The translations under genes were made by a program, and so were the position numbers. A stretch of 42,726 nt of DNA from the NCBI GenBank assembly GCA_024276355.1, contig JAJRXJ010000037.1, positions 1-42,726 of the forward strand, given 5' to 3'. Source of the stretch: Actinomycetes bacterium (GTDB taxonomy: Bacteria; Actinomycetota; Acidimicrobiia; Acidimicrobiales; Aldehydirespiratoraceae). Shown piece after piece: positions 33,411 to 42,726 of this stretch (position 1 is the stretch's first letter; every line of letters starts with the position of its first letter). The notes beneath the pieces are model-generated. The model was not told where the DNA came from. It searched no databases and saw only the letters and a list, made by a program, of their open reading frames with translations.

Positions 33411-34681
33411 GCCTCCTCCGGCCGGGGATCATCGGGACGCATCGCTCCGGTGAACAGCACAGCCACCCGTTCGTCCGACTTCGGGATCGAATCCGATTCG
33501 CTGAGCGCCAGCAGACCTCCCAGCCCCGAACAACCGGTGGGGCTGACGTCGATGACGGTGTGGGTCTGGGCCAGCCAGTGGGCTCGCCGGAGCTGCTCTT
33601 CGGACGGAACCACCGGCCAGCCGCCCGATCCGAGGGTCGCTTCGAGAATCGGGAGCCAGTCGTAGGTGACGTCGTCGAGAATGCCTGACGCGTAGGACTC
33701 CGGCTCGTCGTCCCACGGCCACATGTATTGATGCTCGTTGGCGGACACATCGGCCATGACCGCATGGGCGGCGCCACCCTCGACCCGACCGAGCGTGGCA
33801 GCCGCGGCACGGCGGTCGGCACTCACGCCTTCGGCTCCCACATCAAGCATCCGGGCGACGACAAGATCCCAGGCCCGCACGAAAGGATGATTGCCTACGG
33901 GCTGCACCGGATGGATGACAGGCATGGTCTTGAGACGTCCGTTGCCGACATCGTCCGCCAGCGCCCGGACCGTGGACGTTGCCAGCGCACCGCCGCCCAC
34001 CTGCACCACCAGGCGGTCGAGCGTGGTCGGTGATCGGCCGTCGTGGCCGATCAGCGAATCGATCAACTCCCAACCGAGGGTGCGGCCACCGTCAATGGTG
34101 GACGGGGTGTCGGTGCCCTGACACGAGAACGCCACATCGCCGGCAGCTATGGCCTCGACCATGGCGTGATGGGTGGGGTCACCGGGAACGCCGGGCTTCC
34201 GGTCGGTGCGGATCACCGTGCCACCGAGCGACTCGATGCGGTCGGTGATGCCGGCATCGGCCCATGTGGGGACGAACACGTCGATCGGGTGGTCGAGGGC
34301 CCGGGCCACAACCGATGCAGCAAGTGCCGCGTTGCCGCAGCTGGCGATGGCGAAGCGGCCGTCGGCGCCACGGCCCAGCCGGTCGTCGATCATGAGACGC
34401 AGCGCCACCCCGAACAGATGGCGGCCCTTGTGGGAGCCCGAGACATTGCCGGTCTCGTCCTTGACCCACAACTCCGAGGCCAGTCCGATGGCCCCGGCCA
34501 GCTCCGCCTCAACTGCCGCCGGGGTCGGCTCGAAACCGTGGCCGTCGACCTCGGCGACCGACGCGTCGAGCTCACGAATCATCTCGATCACGTCGGCGCG
34601 GGTCAGCCCACCGGAGATCGCCTCTCTATACGAGTCGAGGCGATCGACGTGGATCTCGAAGGTCGACACGGCAGCGCTCAC
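33407..34681 (-). CDS. PLP-dependent enzyme, threonine dehydratase / threonine synthase fold
   Basis: The 424-residue fold-type II enzyme binds PLP through Lys85 in GNVSGSHKGRHLFG. RFAIASCGNAALAASVVA is the substrate/phosphate helix and VQVGGGALATS the glycine loop holding the PLP phosphate. It resembles serine/threonine dehydratases and diaminopropionate-lyase-like proteins but lacks features of any one of them that I can name. The GTG at 34681 is 7 nt after the stop of the 511-residue PLP gene; a GTG at 34669 is possible too. The next gene is the MarR regulator, with a 4-nt overlap. Confidence 0.82.
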   Translation of the reverse strand: MSAAVSTFEIHVDRLDSYREAISGGLTRADVIEMIRELDASVAEVDGHGFEPTPAAVEAELAGAIGLASELWVKDETGNVSGSHKGRHLFGVALRLMIDDRLGRGADGRFAIASCGNAALAASVVARALDHPIDVFVPTWADAGITDRIESLGGTVIRTDRKPGVPGDPTHHAMVEAIAAGDVAFSCQGTDTPSTIDGGRTLGWELIDSLIGHDGRSPTTLDRLVVQVGGGALATSTVRALADDVGNGRLKTMPVIHPVQPVGNHPFVRAWDLVVARMLDVGAEGVSADRRAAAATLGRVEGGAAHAVMADVSANEHQYMWPWDDEPESYASGILDDVTYDWLPILEATLGSGGWPVVPSEEQLRRAHWLAQTHTVIDVSPTGCSGLGGLLALSESDSIPKSDERVAVLFTGAMRPDDPRPEEA

Positions 34682-34688
34682 GCGGCGC

Positions 34689-36224
<1,536 letters not shown>

Positions 36225-36338
36225 CGGGTCAGTATTGCGGACAACCGGCGGCGGGACTCGATCGAGCCCGGGTTCTCGCGTCCTAAGGCCGACAAATAGG
36301 ATCGCTTGGGTCGTAGGTCGTCACCTTGGGAGCAGCTC
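36225..36338. promoter_or_regulatory. Divergent promoter region with palindrome CTCGATCGAG
   Basis: AATACT on the minus strand lies 6 nt before the PLP-enzyme GTG. A palindrome CTCGATCGAG (36257-36266) is flanked by GGG and CCC arms and could bind the MarR encoded in the operon. On the plus strand TAGGAT (36297-36302) is a possible -10 box and GGGAG (36328-36332) a ribosome site for the secreted SLH protein. Confidence 0.45.
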
Positions 36339-37757
36339 ATGAAGCTAGGCAAGCAGAGACTGTCCGCCATTGTCCTAGCGGTTGCCCTGCTGGTTCCCGG
36401 ACTCGCCGCGGCAACCGGTTCGTTCACCGACGTGACCCCGGGCCGCTACTACGAAGCACCGATCAACTGGGCCCGCGACAACGGCATCACCACGGGTTCG
36501 CCAGCCGGCTCGGACACGTTCCGCCCCGACAATCCAGTGACCCGGGGCGAGTCGGTCACCTTCTTGAAGAGATACCACGACAATGTGGTCCGCCAATCGA
36601 TTGGCTCCCTGGCCTGCACCACCGACCAGGTGGCACGGTTCGATGGCAGCACCTGGGTCTGTGCCACCCCTCAACTCCTACGCACACCAGCAGGTTGGCA
36701 GATCACGACTCTCGACAATTCCACCAATGTCGCCGGCTACACGTCGCTGGCGATGGGCAATGACGGTCTGCCGGTGATCGCCTACAACGATGCGGCTTCC
36801 ACGGCCCTCAAGCTTCGCAGATGCGAGAGCCCCGACTGCACCGCCGGTACAACCCGTGTGCTTGATTCGGCCAACGGTGTCAACAATCACATTTCGATCA
36901 CCATCGGATCCAGCGGGCAACCCATCATCAGCTACCTCGACACCACCCAAGGCGATCTGATGGCATACGAGTGTGGCTCAGCCGACTGTACGACGGGCAC
37001 CATTCGCCGCCTCGACACCGCGGGAACGGTCGGGTTCCAAAGCTCGGTCGCAGTTCGCGGCAACGGCAATCCGATCATCAGCTACCTGCTCGGGGGGATC
37101 ACGAACATGGCGCTGAAGATCTACCGCTGCTCCAATTCCGGCTGCTCTTCGGGAAGCGCCATCACCACCGGGGTCACAACATCGAGTTCTTCCGCGGTAC
37201 CAGTGGCGATCCGCGGCAACCGTCTGCCGATCATCGCCTTCGTTGACCCGGCCGGCAAGCTGGCGGTGTTTGCCTGCACCGACATCGACTGCACCGGCGG
37301 CACAACCACGACGCTCGGGCCGAGCAGTGGGTTCGCCTCACATTTGGACATGGCCATCGGAGCCGACGGCAACCCCATCATTGTCTATTACGACACCAGC
37401 CAGTCGGTGGCCGTCTACGCATGCACATCGGCAGACTGCTCCACTGGCACGAACCGCGTTGCAGACGGAGCCACCGACGTTGGGTGGTACCCATCGATCG
37501 CCATCGGGCCCGACGGCAACCCGATTATCAGCCACCTGAACCACTTCAAGGGCCTTCTGCGTTTCTACGCCTGCTCCACCCCGAACTGCTCGAGCGGGGT
37601 CGGCCACGACATCGAAACCAACAACGGCACCGGCAGTTCGACATCGATCGGGGTCGATCCCACCGGCAGCGTCGTGATCAGCTACGGCGATGTCGCGAAC
37701 CAGAACCTGAAATTCGCCCGGATGCGCTGGGATGTGACCGGCATCTCCTATCCCTGA
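36339..37757 (+). CDS. Secreted SLH-domain protein with seven beta-propeller-like repeats
   Basis: The 472-residue protein has a Sec signal (KLGKQRLSAIVLAVALLVPG, cleavage likely after AAA near residue 25), one SLH domain (about 28-76; FTDVTPGRYYEAPINWARDN, NGITTGSP, FRPDNPVTRGE), a short Cys-containing linker, and seven repeats of about 45-50 residues from residue 128 on. Each repeat reads roughly s.aiG.dGnPiIsY.D.....l..y.C...dC..GT; six of the seven carry a C-x4-C pair. This looks like a seven-bladed propeller stabilised by disulphides, outside the cell. Ligand unknown. The ATG at 36339 has GGGAG upstream; the frame start at 36306 precedes this site. Its stop abuts the ligase stop in TGATCA. 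Confidence 0.8.
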   Translation: MKLGKQRLSAIVLAVALLVPGLAAATGSFTDVTPGRYYEAPINWARDNGITTGSPAGSDTFRPDNPVTRGESVTFLKRYHDNVVRQSIGSLACTTDQVARFDGSTWVCATPQLLRTPAGWQITTLDNSTNVAGYTSLAMGNDGLPVIAYNDAASTALKLRRCESPDCTAGTTRVLDSANGVNNHISITIGSSGQPIISYLDTTQGDLMAYECGSADCTTGTIRRLDTAGTVGFQSSVAVRGNGNPIISYLLGGITNMALKIYRCSNSGCSSGSAITTGVTTSSSSAVPVAIRGNRLPIIAFVDPAGKLAVFACTDIDCTGGTTTTLGPSSGFASHLDMAIGADGNPIIVYYDTSQSVAVYACTSADCSTGTNRVADGATDVGWYPSIAIGPDGNPIISHLNHFKGLLRFYACSTPNCSSGVGHDIETNNGTGSSTSIGVDPTGSVVISYGDVANQNLKFARMRWDVTGISYP

Positions 37758-39317
37758 TCAGATGGCCTTGTCCCGGCCTTCCCACCATGGGTCGCGCAGA
37801 CGCCTCTTGTAGAGCTTGCCGTTGGGGTCACGGGGCATCTCGGTGGTGTAGTCGATCGACCTCGGGAGCTTCTGCTTGGCAATCTGCCCGCGCAGCCAGC
37901 CCGTGATCGCATCGGTGGTGGCGTCACCGGGCTCCCAGCCCTCACGAAGTTCGACCACCGCCTTGATCTCCTCACCGGTGTCGTCGTTGGGCACACCGAA
38001 CACCGCCACATCGCCGACGGCCTCGTGTTGGATGAGCGTGCCTTCGATCTCGGCCGGGTAGATGTTGACTCCACCCACGATGATCATGTCGTTGGCCCGG
38101 TCATTCAGGTAGAGCCAGCCGTCGTCGTCGAGGTAGCCGATGTCGCCGACGGTGAAGAATCCCCGCAGCCGAGACTTGCGGGTCTTTTCGTCGTCGTCTT
38201 TGTATTCGAACGTGTTGCCCGGCATCTTCATGTAGATCGTGCCGCTCTCGAAGGCCGGGAGCTCGTTGCCGTCGGGGTCGACCACGATCACTTCGGCGCC
38301 CGGCCAGGGCCGCCCGACGGTGCCCGGATGTTTCATCCAGTCGGCTGCCCCGACGAAAGTGCCGCCGCCTTCGGTGGCCGCGTAGTACTCCCAGATGGTG
38401 TCGCCCCACCACTCGATCATCTTCTTCTTGGTCTCGATCGGACACGGCGCCGCGGCATGGACCATGCTGCGCAGCGACGACACGTCGTAGCGGTCACGCA
38501 CCTCGGCGGGGAGCTGCAGCAGCCGGTTGAACATGGTGGGCACCATGTGGGAGTGGGTGACCCGGCAGCGTTCGATTCGTTCGAGAGCACCCTCGGCGGT
38601 CCAACGATCCATGAGGACCACCGTGTGGCCCATGTGGAGCGACATGGTGGTCCAGTTGTTGACCGCGGTGTGGTAGAGCGGCGCTTGGGTGATCTGCACG
38701 TTGTCGGCGTGGGGCATGGTGCCGAACAGCATCAGGAACCGCCCGGAGAGGGCCGCGGCATCGTCGGGGTGTTTCTGATCGAGGGCCCGCCTGACCCCCT
38801 TGGGGCGTCCGGTGGTGCCCGATGTGTAGAACATGTAGGAGCCGGTGGCGAGATCGGCCGGACGGTCTCCCGAGCACGGCCCGATCAGCTCGTCGAACTG
38901 ACGGAATCCCGCCACTTCGCCGATGGAGAAGCGGTTCTGCGAGGGGGTGACGCAATCGTCGATCACCCTCTCTGCTTCGTCGGCGAAACTGTGATGGACG
39001 ATCAACGCCTTGGTATCGGAATCGTTGACGATGTAGGAGATCTCCGGGCCGACCAGATGCCAGTTGACGGTGGTGACGTACAACCCGCTCTGGAACGCGG
39101 CGAGACACACCGCCACCTGTTCGACGCAGTTGGGCAGCACCGTGGTGACCTGGTCGCCGGGGCCGAGACCACACGCCCGCAGCCCCGACGCAATCTTGTT
39201 GGTCAGCTCGTAGAGCTCACCGAAGGTGGTTTCGGAGTAGTCGGGGCTGATGATCGCGACATGGTCGGGATCGGCTTCGGCGATCTTCCAGAAGCCCAGG
39301 ACGTCGGTGTTGGCCAT
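37758..39317 (-). CDS. Acyl-CoA synthetase (AMP-binding, fatty-acid/aryl ligase type)
   Basis: The 519-residue ligase contains FYTSGTTGRPKGVRRA (P-loop), EYYAATEGGG, GFFTVGDIGYLDDDGWLYL, DRANDMIIVGGVNIYP (hinge) and the catalytic Lys in PNGKLYKRRLRDPW. It forms an acyl-CoA from a carboxylic acid, ATP and CoA. Substrate cannot be read; lipid or steroid-side-chain acids are common for such actinobacterial ligases. No membrane segments. The start ATG at 39317 gives the normal length; no clear ribosome site. It converges on the SLH gene with no gap and lies 35 bp downstream of a small unknown gene. Confidence 0.92.
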   Translation of the reverse strand: MANTDVLGFWKIAEADPDHVAIISPDYSETTFGELYELTNKIASGLRACGLGPGDQVTTVLPNCVEQVAVCLAAFQSGLYVTTVNWHLVGPEISYIVNDSDTKALIVHHSFADEAERVIDDCVTPSQNRFSIGEVAGFRQFDELIGPCSGDRPADLATGSYMFYTSGTTGRPKGVRRALDQKHPDDAAALSGRFLMLFGTMPHADNVQITQAPLYHTAVNNWTTMSLHMGHTVVLMDRWTAEGALERIERCRVTHSHMVPTMFNRLLQLPAEVRDRYDVSSLRSMVHAAAPCPIETKKKMIEWWGDTIWEYYAATEGGGTFVGAADWMKHPGTVGRPWPGAEVIVVDPDGNELPAFESGTIYMKMPGNTFEYKDDDEKTRKSRLRGFFTVGDIGYLDDDGWLYLNDRANDMIIVGGVNIYPAEIEGTLIQHEAVGDVAVFGVPNDDTGEEIKAVVELREGWEPGDATTDAITGWLRGQIAKQKLPRSIDYTTEMPRDPNGKLYKRRLRDPWWEGRDKAI

Positions 39318-39352
39318 GCCAAATCATCGACAATCCTGCCGGAATGCGCCAA

Positions 39353-39613
39353 TCAGACGACCGGTTCGATCGGGTTGATGGCGGTTAGTTCGAACATGTC
39401 GAGCTGTTCGATCCACCACGCCGCCGGCACCATGGTCTTGCCGGGCAGGCCACCGAGAGCGACGTCGACAAGATCGATGATGTCGGTGCGCTGCGCGGCC
39501 TCCATGCGGAGATCAAGCAGGGCATCCATCACTCGCGACCGGCTGCACACGTCGCCGTCGACGGTGTCGCGCATCTCGCGAATTGTGGCTTCAAGGTCTC
39601 GCATGTCAGTCAC
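39353..39613 (-). CDS. Small uncharacterised protein
   Basis: The 86-residue frame (VTDMRDLEATIREMRDTVDG, then SRVMDALLDLRMEA and DIIDLVDVALGGLPG) is mainly amphipathic helix with one Cys. I do not recognise it. GGAGG lies 4 nt before the GTG at 39613 (12 nt plus before an ATG at 39604), and the codon pattern looks coding. It may be cotranscribed with the ligase 35 bp downstream. Confidence 0.55.
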   Translation of the reverse strand: MTDMRDLEATIREMRDTVDGDVCSRSRVMDALLDLRMEAAQRTDIIDLVDVALGGLPGKTMVPAAWWIEQLDMFELTAINPIEPVV

Positions 39614-39756
39614 AACGCCTCCAGTTGGGCGGATGTTCCATCGGAACAAGTGGCTTCAGTCATATCAGATTCGGTCGTACAGGTGGTCGGCATGAGCCTC
39701 TGGGAGTCAATTCGATCACGGTACCCCCACGAATGAGTAATCGGGACACATACCAA

Positions 39757-39770
39757 GGGCCGAACGGCCC
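39757..39770. terminator. Hairpin downstream of the helicase gene
   Basis: GGGCC-GAAC-GGCCC is a 5-bp perfect stem (extendable as a 14-bp palindrome) 34 nt after the helicase stop on the minus strand, followed on that strand by TTGGTATG. The T-rich tail is weak. The remaining gap (39614-39756) holds no gene I can see. Confidence 0.4.
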
Positions 39771-39803
39771 ATCGCCATGGTCCCACAATCTCATCGTGCT
39801 GGG

Positions 39804-41528
39804 TCAGCGGCGCAGTGATTCCAACCATTGGTCGGCCGCTTCGAGTCGGCGGCGCAGGAGGTTCTCGTCGGCCTCGGCCACCTTGGCGACACCCGCGCGA
39901 CGGTTGAGATCGGCATTGACCGAACGGTGGTCCATACCGGTGGCCCTCACCAGGTCGACCACCCGATCGGAGTTCCACTGGCGGAGTTCCTTCTTGCGGG
40001 CGTGTCGGGTGCGCAGGTCGCCGAGGACCGACTTGGCGTCGGGTTGGCGTCCCGGCAGGGGTGGCGCCGGAGGAAGGTCGATCGGCTGGCCGGACAGGTC
40101 GTCGGCAGACACCACGAGGTCCTCGTGGGGATCGAGCCCGTCGTCGGCGGTGGTAACCACGGCCACCGACGACAGCGCCTCGAACAGCGATGGTTGGGCC
40201 TCCACCTTCACCGCCCGGCTCAGATCGTCGAGAGCCGAACCTTCCTGGGTGCCGGCCTCGACCCGTTTCGCGATGCTGTGATGGCGCTGTTCGGCGATGG
40301 TCCGGGCGTGGTAACGGAGGCGAACATCGTCGGGGATGAAGAAGTAGGCCTTCTGCGATGCCTGGCCGGGGGTCCAGCGAGCGATCCGTCCCACCGCCTG
40401 GCGGAAGAACAACGACGTGAGCGTGGTGGTGGCATGAACCGCGACCCTCAGCCTTGGTATGTCGACGCCTTCGCTGATCATCCTCACCGCCACCACCCAC
40501 GGTGCGGTGCTGCGAGCGAACCCGTCGATCACCTCCGATGCCTTCGGGTCATCCGACAAGGCCACCGCGGGTCGTTCGCCGGTACGTCGCTCGATCATGG
40601 CCGCGATGCCGCGGGCGTGTTCCTGGTCGATGGCGATCACGAGCCCCCCGGCTTCCGGGGAGGTCCGCCGGATGCGACGCAGCTGCTCGTCGGCCTTGGT
40701 GATCACGGTCGGCAGCCATTCGCCGTCGACACTCAGCGCGGTGCGGAGCCGCGCGCCGCGGTCCTCGGGATCAATGTCGTCGTCGAAACCGGCTTGCTTG
40801 TGGCTGCCGTCGGCCGAGATCCATTCCATGTGGCCGTCGAATCGCGGAAAGAACACCGGGCGCACCACTCCCCCGTCGATCAGCGCTCTGCCGTAGTCGT
40901 ATTGGTAGTCGGCCACCGCGTCGCCGTGATCGCCGAGCGTGTAGGCCACGAACGGGATGGGCTGATCGTCGGAGCGAAACGGGGTGCCCGACAGCAGCAG
41001 CCGGCAGGACGCTTCTTCGAACGCCTCGGCCACTCCCTCACCCCAGGCCCGGTCGCCGCCGGCATGGTGGATCTCGTCGAGGATCACCAGGCCGCCGCGG
41101 GAGATCGATCGCAGGGCCCGGGCCGACGAGGTGGCCTGGGCGTAGGTGACCACGATCCCGTGCATGTCGCTGGGTATCGATCCGCTGGAACCGTCCCATT
41201 CGGGTTCGATGTGGAACCCCATCCCGAGGGCGGCATTCGTCCACTGGTGTTTGAGATGACGGGTCGGGGCGACGATCACCAGCGGCAGGCGTTCGCCGCG
41301 CAGCCAATGCCGCGCGGCGGTGAGAGCAAATGTGGTCTTGCCGGCACCGGGGCAGGCCACCGCCAGAAAGTCGGGGCGGTCGTGGGCCAGGAACGCTCGT
41401 AGAGCTTCGTGCTGCCAGCGACGCAGGGTGATGCTGCGCTTCACCTCGGAATGCTGCTCGGGATGCTGAGAGAATGGTTCTGGCTGGGCACGGGCTGCGA
41501 CGTTATCCATCCGAAATGCCGCCCACAC
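39804..41528 (-). CDS. DEAD/DEAH-box (SF2) helicase
   Basis: The 574-residue protein has the SF2 motifs in order: RRWQHEALRAF (Q-like), ACPGAGKTTFAL (Walker A), VIVAPTRHLKHQW (Ia), LDEIHHAGG (II, DEIH), LLSGTPFRSDD (III), VRMISEGVDIPRLRVAVHA (V) and FFRQAVGRIARW (VI). A C-terminal stretch of about 150 residues ends in a small helical domain (TGMDHRSVNADLNRRAGV). It resembles XPB/RecG-like DNA helicases used in repair or defence; no nuclease or methylase is beside it. The GTG at 41528 has GGAGG 4 nt upstream; an in-frame ATG at 41510 is an alternative. Confidence 0.85.
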   Translation of the reverse strand: MWAAFRMDNVAARAQPEPFSQHPEQHSEVKRSITLRRWQHEALRAFLAHDRPDFLAVACPGAGKTTFALTAARHWLRGERLPLVIVAPTRHLKHQWTNAALGMGFHIEPEWDGSSGSIPSDMHGIVVTYAQATSSARALRSISRGGLVILDEIHHAGGDRAWGEGVAEAFEEASCRLLLSGTPFRSDDQPIPFVAYTLGDHGDAVADYQYDYGRALIDGGVVRPVFFPRFDGHMEWISADGSHKQAGFDDDIDPEDRGARLRTALSVDGEWLPTVITKADEQLRRIRRTSPEAGGLVIAIDQEHARGIAAMIERRTGERPAVALSDDPKASEVIDGFARSTAPWVVAVRMISEGVDIPRLRVAVHATTTLTSLFFRQAVGRIARWTPGQASQKAYFFIPDDVRLRYHARTIAEQRHHSIAKRVEAGTQEGSALDDLSRAVKVEAQPSLFEALSSVAVVTTADDGLDPHEDLVVSADDLSGQPIDLPPAPPLPGRQPDAKSVLGDLRTRHARKKELRQWNSDRVVDLVRATGMDHRSVNADLNRRAGVAKVAEADENLLRRRLEAADQWLESLRR

Positions 41529-41595
41529 GCACCCTCCGATATAGGTTCTCGACCAGCCGAAAGGCACATGTCCGGCCGATCACAGGGGCCCCGAA

Positions 41596-42423
41596 ATGAG
41601 CGATGACCGTCCGATCGAAGAGCAGATCCGCCTCGAGTACCGCGGCAAGGTCGCTTGGATCACCATCGACCGTCCCGAGGTGGGCAACGCCCTCAACCCG
41701 CCGTGCCGTGACCGCCTGCGCGACATCTTCAACTCGTTCAACACCAGTCACCGGGCCCGAGTGGCGGTGCTCACGGCCGCCGGCGACCAGCTCTTTTGTC
41801 CCGGCGCAGATCTCACCCACGTCTACGAGACCGACCGCGCCGACGACATTCCCGACCGGGTGGTGGGCGATGCCCGCCGGATGATGCTCGACGGGCAATA
41901 CACGCTGTTTCCCGCGATCCTCGATTGCGAGATCCCGATCATCGCCGCGGTCAACGGCACCGCCGCCGGCATGGGTTCGCATCTGGCCTTGGCCTGCGAT
42001 CTGGTGATCTGCTCCGAGCGGGCCAAGTTCGTCGAGGTGTTCGCCCGTCGGGGTCTGGTGCCCGACGCTCTCGGGCCGTGGCTGTTGCCCCGCATCATCG
42101 GCGTGAGGCGCACCATGGAGCTCATGTTGTTCGCCGATGATCTGCCTGCCGAGAAGGCCATGGAGTTCGGGCTGGTCAACCGGGTGGTGGCCCACGACGA
42201 ACTCCACTCCGCCGCCACCGAGTGGGCCGAGCGTCTGGCCGCCGGGCCGACTCGTTCGTTCGGGTTCACCAAGTGGCTGGTCAATCAGAGTCTCGACGCC
42301 GACCGCCGCACCATGATGGAGAACGAGGCGCTGGCCGTGGAACTCAACACCCACACCGCCGACTCCGCCGAGGGCTTGGCCAGCTTCCGCGAGCGCCGAG
42401 CGCCCGTTTGGAAGGGCTACTGA
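41596..42423 (+). CDS. Enoyl-CoA hydratase/isomerase (crotonase family)
   Basis: This 275-residue crotonase has GKVAWITIDRPEVGNALN, the FCPGADLTHV oxyanion loop and VNGTAAGMGSHLALACDLVI, with RRGLVPDALGPWLLPRIIG carrying the position of the second catalytic acid (Asp rather than the usual Glu-Gly arrangement). It should hydrate or isomerise 2-enoyl-CoA. It lacks the MenB-type features, so it does not fill the menaquinone gap. AGGGG lies 7 nt before the ATG at 41596. Divergent from the helicase; the sequence between them has a near-symmetrical GATATAGGTTC that could serve both directions. Confidence 0.88.
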   Translation: MSDDRPIEEQIRLEYRGKVAWITIDRPEVGNALNPPCRDRLRDIFNSFNTSHRARVAVLTAAGDQLFCPGADLTHVYETDRADDIPDRVVGDARRMMLDGQYTLFPAILDCEIPIIAAVNGTAAGMGSHLALACDLVICSERAKFVEVFARRGLVPDALGPWLLPRIIGVRRTMELMLFADDLPAEKAMEFGLVNRVVAHDELHSAATEWAERLAAGPTRSFGFTKWLVNQSLDADRRTMMENEALAVELNTHTADSAEGLASFRERRAPVWKGY

Positions 42424-42432
42424 GGCCCGTCC

Positions 42433-42726
42433 TCAGACCGCGGCGGGACGGCCCTCCGAGGCGTGGATCGACGCCTGGGTACGGGCCACGAGACCTTCTT
42501 CATCGAACAGCTGGGCGGTCGACTGACCTATGCCGTCGATCTCGACGCGGGTCTCGCCGTCGAGGCCCATCCACTCGCTGCGGGGCAACCGCAGGATGTG
42601 AAGGGAGATGTCGGCGTTGATGGTGCGAAACCTGTCGAACGGCAGGAAACCCGCGATGCCGCTACCCATGTCGGACGCCACGGCCAGACGCTGGAAGGGC
42701 GTCGGGTCCTCCCCGGCCGCCACCCG
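42433..42726 (-). CDS. Acyl-CoA thioesterase-like protein, C-terminal part (runs off the window)
   Basis: The visible 97 residues end in FRTINADISLHILRLPRSEW, MGLDGETRVEIDGIGQST and VARTQASIHA, which match the second hot-dog domain of TesB-like (4HBT_3) thioesterases. The N-terminal hot dog lies outside. It would hydrolyse an acyl-CoA. The gene ends 9 bp from the hydratase stop (convergent). The stop is TGA at 42435-42433. Confidence 0.7.
   Translation of the reverse strand, partial: RVAAGEDPTPFQRLAVASDMGSGIAGFLPFDRFRTINADISLHILRLPRSEWMGLDGETRVEIDGIGQSTAQLFDEEGLVARTQASIHASEGRPAAV

Noticed and set aside
36306-36338. The earlier start of the SLH protein frame
   Set aside because: The 11 extra residues precede the ribosome site and would place charged residues before the signal peptide; the ATG at 36339 gives a standard signal.
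41596-42423. The crotonase as MenB, completing the menaquinone set
   Set aside because: It lacks MenB-type segments, is 11 kb away and sits by a thioesterase; a general enoyl-CoA hydratase fits better.

Overview
The window is 42.7 kb of GC-rich, densely coded bacterial DNA with about 43 real genes. There are no tRNA or rRNA genes, no CRISPR array and no transposase. The gene content (menaquinone genes, family III CoA-transferases, SCP2-type thiolase, OB-fold/HMG-CoA-synthase-like protein, DUF3097, MarR and MerR regulators) and the frequent GTG starts preceded by TANNNT at 6-7 nt (leaderless transcription) point to an actinobacterium. An Acidimicrobiia/Ilumatobacter-like lineage is my best guess; this is inference, since no marker gene is present.

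Layout. (1) 1-381: two gene fragments collide head-on, an internal piece of an acyl-CoA dehydrogenase (+) and the 5' part of a DNA-3-methyladenine glycosylase (-). Neither has its 3' end, so this edge is probably an assembly chimera or a rearrangement. (2) 378-2729 (-): metal-dependent amidohydrolase, class I glutamine amidotransferase-like hydrolase, CopD-like membrane protein. (3) 2793-3995 (+): M20 aminoacylase, then a convergent gap with three hairpins. (4) 8543-4267 (-): MaoC hydratase, EthD-like protein, secreted alpha/beta-hydrolase lipoprotein, SDR, Nudix; most junctions are 4-nt overlaps. (5) 8587-10821: LysR regulator divergent from inositol-phosphate synthase. (6) 16640-10799 (-): HMG-CoA-synthase-like/OB-fold fusion, thiolase, double CaiB CoA-transferase and alpha/beta hydrolase in one compact operon, preceded by a two-copy 60-bp-period repeat and a G-rich tract. 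(7) 16852-21122: gamma-glutamyltransferase, YaaA, galactokinase and a sugar nucleotidyltransferase. (8) 21138-23197 (-): glyoxalase-fold protein, zinc alcohol dehydrogenase and histidine phosphatase. (9) 23257-30031: menaquinone cluster, menE (+) convergent with menF-menD-menH-menC (-). (10) 30082-32892: acyltransferase-3/SGNH protein and DUF3097. (11) 36224-32907 (-): two PLP enzymes and a MarR regulator. (12) 36339-42726: secreted SLH/beta-propeller protein, acyl-CoA ligase, a small unknown, DEAH helicase, enoyl-CoA hydratase and a truncated thioesterase.

How they work together. The men genes supply chorismate-to-OSB-CoA steps (MenF, D, H, C, E); menB, menA and the methyltransferase are not here. 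Much of the rest handles acyl-CoA substrates (ligase, hydratases, thiolase, CoA-transferase, thioesterase, dehydrogenase fragment), fitting a heterotroph that degrades lipid-like or branched acids.

Most interesting: menF is fused in frame to a complete MerR-family transcriptional regulator, so the first enzyme of menaquinone synthesis carries its own DNA-binding domain and is transcribed from a promoter next to a palindrome. Also notable are the Cys-less HMGCS/OB-fold fusion paired with a thiolase, a leaderless 13-codon ORF overlapping menE, a seven-repeat Cys-paired propeller, and ten TANNNT-N6/7-(A/G)TG starts, in two of which the upstream stop codon forms part of the -10 box.
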